A stretch of 64,000 nt of DNA, from contig JAESIW010000138.1 in NCBI GenBank assembly GCA_016802295.1, forward strand, positions 4,548,882 to 4,612,881, given 5' to 3'. Position 1 is the stretch's first letter. Each line of letters opens with the position of its first letter. The stretch comes from Brachionus rotundiformis. Taxonomy: Eukaryota; Rotifera; Eurotatoria; Ploima; Brachionidae. Position numbers and translations under genes: made by a program. The notes beneath the pieces were generated by a model. The model had not been told where the DNA came from. It ran no database searches and saw only the letters and a program-made list of their open reading frames with translations. Below are positions 1 to 9,779 of this stretch, one piece after another.

Positions 1-747
1 TTGCCGATGACTTCAACTTTCCTGAGATCAAATGGATTTAGGATGGTGGCTACTGCACAAACAAAGGTTGTTGAGTAAGAACTTCCTCACCCAGCATGTC
101 CTAGAATCAACATTTAAGAGCAATATCCTTGACCTAATCATCACGGACGACCCTGGCCGAATTTTCAGCGTTAAGTACGGCCCACCCCTTGGCGCCACAA
201 ACAAAGACTGCCTACACGCCACTCTTTCCTGGAACTTCAGCCTGAGTTCGCAACTCCGCCTTTAGTAACTACACCGCGCTTGGTCTATCAACGTGGTAAC
301 TATGAGCTCTTAAACAAGCACGTCCTCGACTGAACAGCGACGCCAGCGTAGCCTTCAATCAAATCGTAGCGATGTACAGTTCTGCCTCCGCTCTGGCTAC
401 ACCAACCTGTAAGCCCCGGGCAAAGAATCGTTCTAATCCAAAGTGGTTCAACGTCAATATCAAGCAGTTCACCAATAGAAAATACATACTCCACTACCGG
501 ATTAGGTCAGCACCGTACAAATCTGAGCTAAAAGCACTCTTTGTCACCGTGTGCAGACAAGTCAAGACAGCAGTGCGTGACGCAATCTATAAGTACGAAG
601 CATCAGTTGTCAGGGCTTGTAAGAGCACACTGCATTCAGTGGCCAAAATGAAGGCAATTAAGTATGTCACAGCACATACGCAATTAGAAATGCAAGAGTT
701 TCGGGCTGAGTACCCGAAACCGAACTCGTGGAAACGAGATTGCGTTA
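1..747 (+). mobile_element. Decayed non-LTR retrotransposon (LINE), copy 1
   Basis: Translation of about 32-265 gives the C-terminal part of an endonuclease/exonuclease/phosphatase domain (motif LDLIITDDPGRIFSV), and 372-745 gives the linker typical between endonuclease and reverse transcriptase in jockey/CR1-type LINEs (NPKWFNVNIKQFTNRKY, VKTAVRDAIYKYEASVV). Frames are broken and no reverse transcriptase remains. The same sequence recurs at about 2880-3660 with small indels, so this is one of two related local copies. It looks dead. Coordinates of the 3' limit are set where the two copies stop matching. Confidence 0.8.
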
Positions 748-1182
748 CCTTCAAGGCGTCGAAGAAAATGTGTGAAGACCTCGCCAGTATAGAGAGGCAG
801 AGACAACAAGAAGACCTCATATACCCGTTAGATAAAGCTGAGATTAAAAAACTTATACCTTTCGAAGAATATATGTTTTTTCTAAGAGATCTTAGGGAAA
901 AGGTCTTAAGTTACGGTGTTGAAACTGGAACCGCTCAATAGGGCGGGCCAGCACCTACAAAAGCACTACGTGCGAAATTTTAGCGATGAAGAAGAAGATA
1001 CGCTCAAATATGATAGCGCTGCACGATGCCAGATTAAGAGCATCGTGATAGAAGAGTGCAAGTTTATTAAATTGTTAAAAAAGATAACTCTTCAAGACAC
1101 GCTCTGCTTTATAAAAGAGCAATTATCGGGTTCAGGGCTAAACGTTAGGTTAGCCAAGAATAAGACTAATATTAGAGACGTC
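748..1182 (+). pseudogene. Unidentified coding remnant running into the assembly gap
   Basis: Open translation continues past the LINE but is split between two frames: one ends near 941, and another covers about 916-1182 with an acidic stretch (FSDEEEDTLKY) and ends NKTNIRDV at the gap. Bases 1081-1182 are essentially identical to 3651-3752, where the frame continues into the ORF ending at 4935. The two regions are therefore duplicates of one gene or element. I do not recognise the protein. It could be a second ORF of the retroelement or a host gene hit by it. Confidence 0.45.
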
Positions 1183-1705
1183 NNNNNNNNNNNNNNNNNN
1201 NNNNNNNNNNNNNNNNNNNNNNNNNNNNNNNNNNNNNNNNNNNNNNNNNNNNNNNNNNNNNNNNNNNNNNNNNNNNNNNNNNNNNNNNNNNNNNNNNNNN
1301 NNNNNNNNNNNNNNNNNNNNNNNNNNNNNNNNNNNNNNNNNNNNNNNNNNNNNNNNNNNNNNNNNNNNNNNNNNNNNNNNNNNNNNNNNNNNNNNNNNNN
1401 NNNNNNNNNNNNNNNNNNNNNNNNNNNNNNNNNNNNNNNNNNNNNNNNNNNNNNNNNNNNNNNNNNNNNNNNNNNNNNNNNNNNNNNNNNNNNNNNNNNN
1501 NNNNNNNNNNNNNNNNNNNNNNNNNNNNNNNNNNNNNNNNNNNNNNNNNNNNNNNNNNNNNNNNNNNNNNNNNNNNNNNNNNNNNNNNNNNNNNNNNNNN
1601 NNNNNNNNNNNNNNNNNNNNNNNNNNNNNNNNNNNNNNNNNNNNNNNNNNNNNNNNNNNNNNNNNNNNNNNNNNNNNNNNNNNNNNNNNNNNNNNNNNNN
1701 NNNNN
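1183..1705. other. Assembly gap (523 Ns)
   Basis: A run of N from 1183 to 1705. It interrupts an open reading frame that also exists, without gap, at 3651-3820. The local LINE duplication probably caused the assembly break. ORFs drawn across the Ns are meaningless. Confidence 0.99.
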
Positions 1706-2219
1706 AAAAATAGAAATTTAACATGTTAATGGAATTTATTTTAATTTTGTATATTTCACTCAAATCTTTATTTATGGAAAAATCCAATCCATCCATTAAA
1801 ATTCCAAAGAGGGCCCATGTTGTGGTTTATTTAATTGATTAGACAACTCAACAAATTACTATCGCTTCTTAATTTGATACATTTTTGATTTGATTTTTTT
1901 ATTTCTGTGAAATAAAGCTTGGAAAAAAAATTGTTGAAAAACAAATTTATTCCTACCTAGTTTAAACAACTAGATCCATAAAATTAAATTAATAAAAATC
2001 TTCACTAGTTATATATTAATTAATCAAATAGCAATAATATAAGTATAATAAATTTTTTTTTATAATTTAGGTAGAGAAAATTATTATAAAAATAAATTTG
2101 GAGAGCGCAATGACCTTATGGTAGAGAAGAAGAGTGAGATATATAGCGTATTTTTTCATGCCTTAAGGAAAAGAAATTTAAATATTGCTTTTATATAATG
2201 ATAAGAAATAAACTTATTA
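1706..2219. other. AT-rich non-coding stretch
   Basis: Long A/T runs and no open frame or repeat that I recognise. Confidence 0.6.
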
Positions 2220-2350
2220 TTTTCACGTGGTGATCGGGATCTACTTTTATAGTAACCTCTTGGAGGAAGCAGTGGGGAAGGGGGTCTAAGAAAAGGACGA
2301 CGGGAATATGGATCGTCGAGGTAAAAAGTTGGCATTCTAGGGGAGGCACC
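2220..2350 (-). pseudogene. Broken partial copy of the Lark/RBM4-like gene (RS-rich tail)
   Basis: On the minus strand this segment reads, in two frames, a fragment like MPTFYLDDPYSRRPF and then LPPRGYYKSRSRSP. The Lark-like protein at 13808-14458 has MPPRFLDPYPRGY and LPPRDYYRSRSRSPR in the same order. The DNA match is clear over the last 55 or so bases. There is at least one frameshift and the RRM is not recognisable, so it is a decayed partial paralog or retrocopy. It lies between the two LINE copies. Confidence 0.55.
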
Positions 2351-2437
2351 GTTACGGCATTAAACCCACTGCTCACGCTAAAGCTGGCAAGAAGTATTAC
2401 TGGAGCATTCGATGGAACGAGCTCCGGGAAATCTACT

Positions 2438-3660
2438 TTGAGTAAAAACAAGCGTTTCTCTGGCAATCTTTTTAATTCTTTAAATTGTTTCTATACTAAT
2501 GCCACTTCTCTTATCAACAAATGGAGCGATAACAACTCTCTCATACTCGTCCTCAACTCACCCCACATTATCCTTATCACCAAAACCTCATTCAACACGC
2601 TTAGCATCTGCAAACTGGTGGTTGTGTAGCAATTTACGTGCGCAGAGACTCAGAGAGCTTTGAAGTCAGTGATGAAACCTTGTTTAACACTAGGAGCGAG
2701 CAAGTGTGGTGCTACGTTAAAGTCAACGAGGAGACGATCCTGGTCGGATGTGTCTATAGGTCCCCACTAGCCGATGGTGGTATCAGTCATGAAAAAAGTT
2801 AGTCCAAAGGTTATGGGAGTCACCTGTGCAAAGCCGACTCATCAAAGCATCTCTTGGTTTCCGATGACTTCGACTTTCATGAGATCAAATGGATTTAGGA
2901 TGGTGGCTACTGCACAAACAAAGGTCGCCTTTCAAGCCTCGAATTTCTGAACGCGTTTAGTAAGAACTTCACACACAGCATGTCCTAGAATCAACATTTA
3001 AGAGCAATATCCTTGACCTAATCATCACGGACGACCCTGGCCGAATTTTCAGCGTTAATTACGGCCCACCCCTTGGCGCCACAAACAAAGACTGCCTACA
3101 CGCCACTCTTTCCTGGAACTTCAGCCTGCGTTCGCAGCTCCGCAAGCCTTTGGTAACTACACCGCGCTTGGTCTATCAACGTGGTAACTATGAGCTCTTA
3201 AACAAGCACGTCCTCGACTGTGCCAAGCGACTGGACAGCGACGCCAGCGTAGCCTTCAATCAAATCGTAGCGACGTACAGTTCTGCCTCCGCTCTGGCTA
3301 TACCAACCTGTGTGCCCCGGGCAAAGAATCGTTCTAATCCAAAGTGGTTCAACGTCAATATCAAGCAGTTCACCAATAGAAAATACTCCACTGCCGAATT
3401 AGGTCAGCACCGCACAACTCTAAGCTAAAAGCACTCTTTGTCACCGTGTGCAGACAAGTCAAGACAGCAGTGCGTGACGCAATCTATAAGTACGAAGCAT
3501 CAGTTGTCAGGGCCTGTAAGAGCACACTGCATTCTGTGGCCAAAATGAAGGCAATGAAGTATGCCACAGCACATACGCAATTAGAAATGCAAGAGTTTCG
3601 GGCTGAGTACCCGAAACCGAACTCGTGGAAACGAGATTGCGTTACCTTCAAAGATAACTC
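2438..3660 (+). mobile_element. Decayed non-LTR retrotransposon (LINE), copy 2
   Basis: This copy starts nearer the LINE 5' end. 2455-2800 translates, with stops and a frameshift, to the endonuclease N-terminal half (NCFYTNATSLINKWSDNNSL; EQVWCYVKVNEETILVGCVYRSPL). 2880-3660 repeats copy 1, and open pieces at 3150-3428 and 3446-3718 cover the endonuclease-to-RT linker. Relative to copy 1 it lacks about 330 bases (748-1078), with a short A/G microhomology at the joint. It is non-functional. Confidence 0.8.
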
Positions 3661-4935
3661 TTCAAGACACGCTCTGCTTTATAAAAGAGCAATTATCGGG
3701 TTCAGGGCTAAACGTTAGGTTAGCCAAGAATAAGACTAATATTAGAGACGTCGATCTTTGTATCGAAAAGTTTTTAACATCCCTGAACCCAGATGAATAT
3801 TTAAATTACCAGTCACTAAGTACAGTCAAGTTCGGTTATAGCGAAAACGCTTATAACGAAAAATCGGTTATAGCGAAAAAAAATTCAATAGATTGTAAAA
3901 CAACAATCTTTATAATGTTATTTTTTACGGATATAACGAACTCGGTTATAACGAAGTCTTTTTTAAAAATTCTCAGTAGAATTTATTTTTTTATAACGAA
4001 CTTGACAAAAAAGTATGAATTTTTTTTGAATCCTAATCTTTATCTGTCAATTAACCATAAGACGGTTAATTTTATCGGAGAAAATTCACACATTTATCTA
4101 TAAAAATTAAAAGAAAATGATCCTCAATTAATAAAAAAAATGAATTCTACAAGTCAAGCAACGAAACGAAAAATTTTTACCTTGAGTCAAAAAGTTAAAT
4201 GATGATAACGAAGAAACCGAAATTGACTCAAACGAAAATAAAGAAGACGAACAAGATTTGTCAACTCAACAAGCTCTAAAAATGTTAAATCAAATACGAA
4301 AGCATCTTACTAAATCTGTGCACAATTTTGAGCAATCCATCGATAATTTGGATTCACTCGAGAGCCAAATGTTAAGCTTAATGGTCAAACAAAAAACAAT
4401 CAAAGATTATTTTAAAAACTAATTTACTTCCAGTCTATTTTCTTTTTTTTATTTTTATTTTAATAAAAGTTTTAAAAAAAAATTAATCTTTTTTTATGTT
4501 TCGGATATAACCAAGTTCGTTTATAACGAACCATTTTGAGAGTTCCAAAGTAAGTTCGTTATAACCGAACTCGACTGTAGTGCCATTAATGAGAAGGCAG
4601 AATTTAAAAGGCGTTTCCTGGCTTTCAATCTGGATTCCCTAGAGTATGCCAACTTATTTGGCAGACCTCATGCCAAATGGCAAAAAGAATTTAGAGCGAA
4701 GTTGATAGCGAGCAAAGTAATTAACGACGTAAACTGGCCATTGAAGACTTTAGAAAACTACGAAAGCGAGGATGACCAACCAAATCAAAATTTCAATTTG
4801 AAGAGTCAACTTAAAGATCTGTTCCAAGATGAGCCAACTTCTTCAAAAAGTTTAATTGGTTATGAAACGGGTCAAATCCCGGAAAATCAAATGGCGTTGC
4901 CAGAGTATACTGGTGAAGATCTTCATTTTGAATAG
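3651..4935 (+). pseudogene. Unidentified ORF split by a MITE
   Basis: The frame KTNIRDVDLCIEKFLTSLNPDEYLN runs to 3820. It is interrupted by the 755-bp element at 3823-4577 and resumes at 4580 in exactly the frame obtained if the element and one TA are removed (SLS|SAINEKAEFKRR). It then runs to a TAG at 4933-4935. The C-terminal 77 residues are acidic and polar (motifs SEDDQPNQNFNL, FQDEPTSSKS). Preservation of the frame on both sides suggests it was coding until recently. I do not recognise the family. It may belong to a retroelement or to a host gene whose 5' part lies in the gap. Confidence 0.5.
3823..4577. mobile_element. Tigger/pogo-like MITE (internally deleted)
   Basis: Flanked by TA (3821-3822, 4578-4579). 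Terminal inverted repeats are CAGTCAAGTTCGGTTATAGC on the left and, reversed, CAGTCGAGTTCGGTTATAAC on the right, with extra internal GGTTATAACGAA copies near both ends. Inside, an ATG at 4140 encodes KRKIFTLSQKVK, like the start of pogo/CENP-B-type transposases. It is followed out of frame (4201-4420) by an acidic tail ending QKTIKDYFKN*. The middle of the transposase is deleted, so the element depends on a transposase supplied elsewhere. Confidence 0.85.
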
Positions 4936-5508
4936 CTTTTTTGTTTGAATGTAATCAAATGTAATTAACTCTAGAAGAAAAAAGATTGGATTTTGGCTTT
5001 ACTCTTAGAGTCGTAAACACGAGATTACAGTATTAGGAAGAATTTATTTCTAACAAATATTAAAAGTCTTTATTAAAATATTTTGATTTTTATAGAAAAA
5101 TATTAAGTATTTGTAATTAATTTTCAAAATCAACTAATTCTCATATTTTTTGTGTATGAATTAAATAAAAACTTAAAAATCTCTGATTGTTATTATTCTC
5201 ATCATGAGATATACCTAAACAATATTCTAGAATTTAATCGAATCCTTCAAATAAAATTCTGACATAATGCCTCATCAAATTTTTGTAATATTCAAGTCTT
5301 ATATTTCTATTTTCAGCTAATTGCATATCTTTAATTAATAAATTTTTTTTATTTGAAGAATATTTTTTTTCTTGTTAACGATGTTATGTTTAATTTTAAA
5401 TTAATATTTTGAAATTAATGACTCATCATTAAAAGCTCGTTCGTAATTGATTTTTTTATTTTTATAAAAACCTAAACTATATTTTTATCACGGTTTTAAA
5501 TTCACTAA
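4936..5508. other. AT-rich intergenic spacer
   Basis: No gene or repeat recognised. The 3' ends of the split ORF and of the convergent gene at 5509-6909 face each other across it. Confidence 0.5.
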
Positions 5509-6909
5509 TTAATTTAATGATGTTGTTTCGTCAATTACTTGCAAAAGCAATTGTTTGTATCGTTTAAAAAACTTATTTCCAATCAAAGATTTGTTTGCAC
5601 CCAAGTCTACCATTATTTTGCCTTTCCAGTAAATTAAGTGAATTATTAATCCGCAAGATATGCTCGGATTTGAATTGACAGGATCTGTGCAATAAATTTC
5701 ACTAATTTCAAAATTTCCTTCTTCTTCTTTTACGTATTTATCAACATATGGTCCAAGATTGCTCAGTGCCAAGTCACTCATTACTTGTGAACTCAACGAG
5801 TCAAGTACCTGACTCAAATTTTCCGATCTGTAAAATACTCTATTATACTCTTCTAAATCATTATTGTGGCTTAATGAGAACAATGTTCCGGTTTCACTGC
5901 TGGTATTTTCCAAAATTAAACTATGCATGTATTGAGCATCCTCCCAAAAGTTAGAAAAATTGCCAAATTTGTCTTTCTCAGTTGAAAACATAACCATAGT
6001 TGTATGTAGCCTACATTGATTAAATTCCATTTCAGGCTGGTATCTGAATCTTAAGCATACAGGTAATTCACAAGTTATCCGGCTTGGAAAAACAATATTG
6101 TTTTCGTCATAAAGTTTTTTCAATGCGTAAAAGCTAGCTGTATAAAAATATGAGGTCAATCTTATTTGGTTTTTTTTTGAAAAAACCATTATTTCATTAG
6201 ATTTATCAGAGTCAATGAAGAACATGTCTACTTGGAAACCAGTCTCTCCAGTTCTCAATTCAGGTGACAGGTTAAACTTGGCGATGTCTCTTTCAGCCAT
6301 CTTTTTTACCATTTCTGAATGATGCTCTTTCCACAAGCCTCTTTTTTCGCACATTATATTCATATTTTCGCTTATTTGAATAGTTGGTTTCTCAATTTCT
6401 GTTCCATTTATTAACATGTTTAAGATACCTACTGTTTCAACAAGTATCGAACTGCTAAACATTCCATCAGCAATTGCCAAAAACACAATGTTAAGTATAT
6501 AGCTATACTTTTCATCAGTTTTATATTCTATGACCTGAGCTCTCCAGAGCAAGTCCTTGTCACTGTGGGAAAATAGAATCGAATTAAAATTAGCAGTTTC
6601 AGACATTAATTTTTCTCTTGAAACTTCTTCACTGGTCAAGTCTGACCAACTGAAATTTATTTTTGATGACACGTCTTGAACATGACGTACAAAATACATG
6701 TCTTCTCCGCAAACTTTGATGTAAGCCTGCAATATTTCATGACGATTTTGTAAAATCTTTAAGGCCGAAAGAAACAATTTTTGACTTAATCTTAAATTGG
6801 TGATTTTATCGGCAAAAAAGCAAGTTCCCATGACCAAATAGTCGCCACATTTAGTGGCGTTGACTACCATTTTTTCGAAAGAATTAAGGATATAAGCTTT
6901 ATTTTCCAT
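5509..6909 (-). CDS. Condensation-domain-like (CAT/PapA-type) acyltransferase fold protein, probably inactive
   Basis: Single exon, 466 residues from the first Met. The layout is that of condensation-domain/alcohol-acetyltransferase proteins: an N-terminal RHEILQAYIKV segment (about 75-86) like the family's 'RHPxLRARI', a core strand and loop FLAIADGMFSSSILVE (about 167-182) at the position of HHxxxDG, and a C-terminal SCGLIIHLIYWKGKIMVDLGANK region like the second half-domain. The family transfers acyl groups using the second His of HHxxxDG. Here both His are replaced (F-L-A-I-A-D-G) while the DG is kept, so transfer activity is doubtful. No signal peptide or membrane segment is visible. No introns, unlike most neighbours, which could reflect retroposition or horizontal origin (inference). 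Confidence 0.65.
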   Translation of the reverse strand: MENKAYILNSFEKMVVNATKCGDYLVMGTCFFADKITNLRLSQKLFLSALKILQNRHEILQAYIKVCGEDMYFVRHVQDVSSKINFSWSDLTSEEVSREKLMSETANFNSILFSHSDKDLLWRAQVIEYKTDEKYSYILNIVFLAIADGMFSSSILVETVGILNMLINGTEIEKPTIQISENMNIMCEKRGLWKEHHSEMVKKMAERDIAKFNLSPELRTGETGFQVDMFFIDSDKSNEIMVFSKKNQIRLTSYFYTASFYALKKLYDENNIVFPSRITCELPVCLRFRYQPEMEFNQCRLHTTMVMFSTEKDKFGNFSNFWEDAQYMHSLILENTSSETGTLFSLSHNNDLEEYNRVFYRSENLSQVLDSLSSQVMSDLALSNLGPYVDKYVKEEEGNFEISEIYCTDPVNSNPSISCGLIIHLIYWKGKIMVDLGANKSLIGNKFFKRYKQLLLQVIDETTSLN

Positions 6910-7034
6910 TTTTTAGTAAAATTAAAGACGAAAATAATTTATTCTAAATTTAGTCTAATTTATTACAGAACCAAGTAGATAAATATATTACTGTTTTTAC
7001 AACACAAAAAATTATATAATAAAAGAATAAAAAA

Positions 7035-7250
7035 AAATAATAATAATAATAAGCTACCTCAAGCAAGCTTGCGGAGACGACTTACTAAGGAAGCCGTCTA
7101 TGGTAGCTGCTTTACGGTGACCACAGGTTGGCGTGTGGCTGTCTTTGACACTTGTAGGGGAGATGGCGCCACTGTTCCGGTGGTCGTTTTGAATAAAGGC
7201 CTAGTACATTGGGGATACAGGACTCAGTATGTGTACTAGAATAAATGAAA
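7035..7250 (-). repeat. SINE/LINE 3'-end repeat with (TTA)n tail, copy 1
   Basis: A GC-richer block embedded in AT-rich DNA. Read on the minus strand it ends with GCTACCATAGACGGCTTCC...AAGTCGTCTCCGC followed by repeated TTA. The same terminal sequence and tail occur at 27183-27245. A stem (GACGGCTT with AAGTCGTC) precedes the tail, as in retroposons whose 3' hairpin is recognised by reverse transcriptase. No ORF. Confidence 0.6.
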
Positions 7251-7719
7251 AATTTTCAAAACAAAGCAATAGTAAAATTATTTAAATTTTTTATCATTTT
7301 TTTTAATTATTGTAAAAATCAATCCTAATTTTATTTTCAAAATAAAATATTGTATTTCTATTCAAGAAAACTAGAATCTAAAATTCAATTTATAGACCAT
7401 ATATTTTTTAAAATCGATGTTGGAATATCTAAAATAAAATATTTTAGGCTATTAATATTTTAAATAAAAAAAGTAGATTTGGTACCTCTGTCATATAAGT
7501 TATAAAGTAAATCATTTGGACCCATTCTTCGTCAAAATCTATCAAAAAAATTCGTGTACATTAGGAAATAATGAACATAGTCTTAAAAAAATAATTTAAA
7601 TTTTTGAAGTATGTAAATATTTAGGTGATAAATAAATCGAATTACAAGATTTTAAGCTTAAAATTTTAAAAATAAATATTTATTAATATTTAGATCTTTC
7701 AGTTTCAATTAGAATATAA

Positions 7720-8763
7720 TTAGAAATGAAAAAAATGTCTTCTCAAATTAAAACTTAATGCCATTTTTGGTAATCTTTCAAAAGGAACTGTTAATAGACG
7801 TCCTTTTTCAATGTCGATTTCTACGAATTCATTTTTTAACAACTTGTCTAAATATTGTTTACAGTATTCAGGATCTAAATAGGATGCCGAAGCTGGCCAA
7901 TTGATAACATGTTTAAAAAATCTTTTTTCAACTTCATACCCACATTCATCTACATTTTTCTTTATTTCATCATCTTTTATATCAGTCAAAAATGGACTTG
8001 ATATATTTAGGTCATTGAGCTTAAATCTTAAAACAATGTGCGATAGCTCATGTATAACAAGGCTGACAAAATTTAATTTCAAAGTGATTTCTTTTATCTC
8101 TTGATCTATGTTGAGTTGATAAAAATAAACTAATGGCTTTATGTTTACATAAACTGTGTTTTTACCAGAAAATCCATCAAGATCAACAATTCTACTTTTA
8201 AAAAACACTAATCGCATTTTATTATAATCTAAATTTGCCTGTTTAGATAGTATCTCATTTACTGAATTATCAATTATTTTTGTGATGTTTGAACACTTTA
8301 AAATTTTCTCAAATATGTTTTCCAGGTCCTTAAGAAAACTAATTTCTTCATGTTCGACGTTAGTTTCAATTGAATTAAAATTAAGAAAGATGTTATTGAA
8401 TTCATTCATTGCTGAGGTCAGATCAAGAGAGGAAAAATCTGACTTGCTAGCATGAAGCAAATACAAGCACTGGGCGAGCTTAGACTCCGAATAAGACATA
8501 TCTAGCATAAAATCATATAAATTTTTTAAAAATGATACATTAAAATTCGGTTTTTGAATCAAAATTGGATGTAAACACAAATTTCTTATAATCGATTCTT
8601 TTGAGCTATTGAAAATATCAACATCGTTCATTTGATACGTTGTTGAACATTTATCTTTTTTAGGGAATATAAAATTTAAATCATGCCGCAGACTGTCAAA
8701 AGAGAATATTTTTGAATTGTCGTAAGCTTCTTCAAAAACTCTTCTAAATCTTTCCACAGCCAT
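7720..8763 (-). CDS. HExxH (gluzincin-like) putative metallopeptidase, uncharacterised
   Basis: Single exon, 347 residues if started at the Met at 8763. An upstream Met at 8805 would add 14 residues, but a related pseudogene at 9534 begins at the equivalent of the 8763 Met, so I use that. The only strong motif is LVIHELSHIVLRF (HELSH at about 238-242), a zinc-binding HExxH helix. About 30 residues later comes ECGYEVEKRFF, a possible third ligand Glu as in gluzincins. The N-terminal two thirds are helical and charged. There is no signal peptide. The substrate is unknown; the peptidase call rests on the motif alone. Confidence 0.6.
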   Translation of the reverse strand: MAVERFRRVFEEAYDNSKIFSFDSLRHDLNFIFPKKDKCSTTYQMNDVDIFNSSKESIIRNLCLHPILIQKPNFNVSFLKNLYDFMLDMSYSESKLAQCLYLLHASKSDFSSLDLTSAMNEFNNIFLNFNSIETNVEHEEISFLKDLENIFEKILKCSNITKIIDNSVNEILSKQANLDYNKMRLVFFKSRIVDLDGFSGKNTVYVNIKPLVYFYQLNIDQEIKEITLKLNFVSLVIHELSHIVLRFKLNDLNISSPFLTDIKDDEIKKNVDECGYEVEKRFFKHVINWPASASYLDPEYCKQYLDKLLKNEFVEIDIEKGRLLTVPFERLPKMALSFNLRRHFFHF

Positions 8764-9049
8764 TTTGAATTTAAGAATTAATCTATTTATTGTATAAGAA
8801 ATCAAATTAAAATAAAATACAGATCTTAAAAAAATAAAATTTATTTTAAATATTTAAACTAAAAATTTAATGGGTAAAAAATTTAATAATAATAATTTAA
8901 ATTACTAATTCATTAGTTTTCAGATTAGTTCAATGAAATTAACTAAATGTTAAAACAAAATATTTAGATTTAATTTTTCAACCAGGTTAAAAAATTTTTA
9001 AGCTTTAAAATCCAAATTAATCTTAAGTTTCTTGCTAACAGATTTAATT

Positions 9050-9110
9050 ATGCCATGCTGAAGCTGGCCAACTAATCAAAAGTCTCAAATTATAGCTTGA
9101 AATATGCGCA
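9050..9110 (-). pseudogene. Fragment related to the C-terminal part of the HExxH gene
   Basis: Minus-strand translation gives LLISWPASAW, like VINWPASAS in the gene at 7720-8763, and the DNA shares the motif GAAGCTGGCCAA. Only this short patch is recognisable. It is probably a remnant of a tandem copy. Confidence 0.4.
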
Positions 9111-9533
9111 AATATTTTTAACTTGGTCTCCCACATTTATTTCTACAGTGAAATATTCTAAATTAAGATATCTCGCTATTAAGATATGAGCCTTTTTTAA
9201 GCTTAAAAGACAAAGCTTACAATTCTCAAAATTTAGCTTGAAATCTATTTTTAATTTAGCTTTGAAAGATAAACGACTTAATAAGCTGCTAAAATTTAAA
9301 AAGTTTCATCAATTCAAAAAGAGATATGAAGTTAAATTAATAATAATCTTAGTTTAATATTAAAGTTTTTATTAATGGTTTTTTGCTTTATAGGCAGAAT
9401 AGTTATAATAATTGTAAATTTTGACTTGGCTTTGGAAATGAATCCTCTCCTTTACGAGACAGAAATTTCAATTATGAGCCTCGACTTAAGAAAAAACTAT
9501 AATTAATAAATAATAATTTACATCTTTTTCGAA

Positions 9534-9779
9534 ATGGCAGCTAGAACTTTTTTAACAATGTTTAAACTTTATAAAAGCGGAAGAAAAAAAGCATTTTTTT
9601 TCGTTTAAACATTTAATTTGCGCAATCGGTTTTATTTCACCAAAAGGCTCAAGTATGCATCGAATTATTCCCAGAGTTTGAGTAAGGCTGTTGAAATTTC
9701 AAAAGAGTCTATTATAAAAAATTTATGTTTAAATCCAACTTTGGAAAAAATTCCTGCATTCGAGACTAGTGTGTTGTAA
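9534..9779 (+). pseudogene. Decayed 5' copy of the HExxH gene, opposite strand
   Basis: From an ATG at 9534 the frame reads MAARTFLTMFKLYKSGRKKA, has one stop, and continues to ISKESIIKNLCLNPTLEKIP before a TAA at 9777-9779. The functional gene reads MAVERFRRVFEEAYDNSK and then SSKESIIRNLCLHPILIQKP at the same spacing. So the first about 80 codons are retained with a nonsense mutation, and the zinc-binding part is gone. It lies head-to-head with the intact gene. Confidence 0.65.

Noticed and set aside
1092..1796. Long ORFs across the N run
   Set aside because: They are produced by translating Ns; no sequence supports them.
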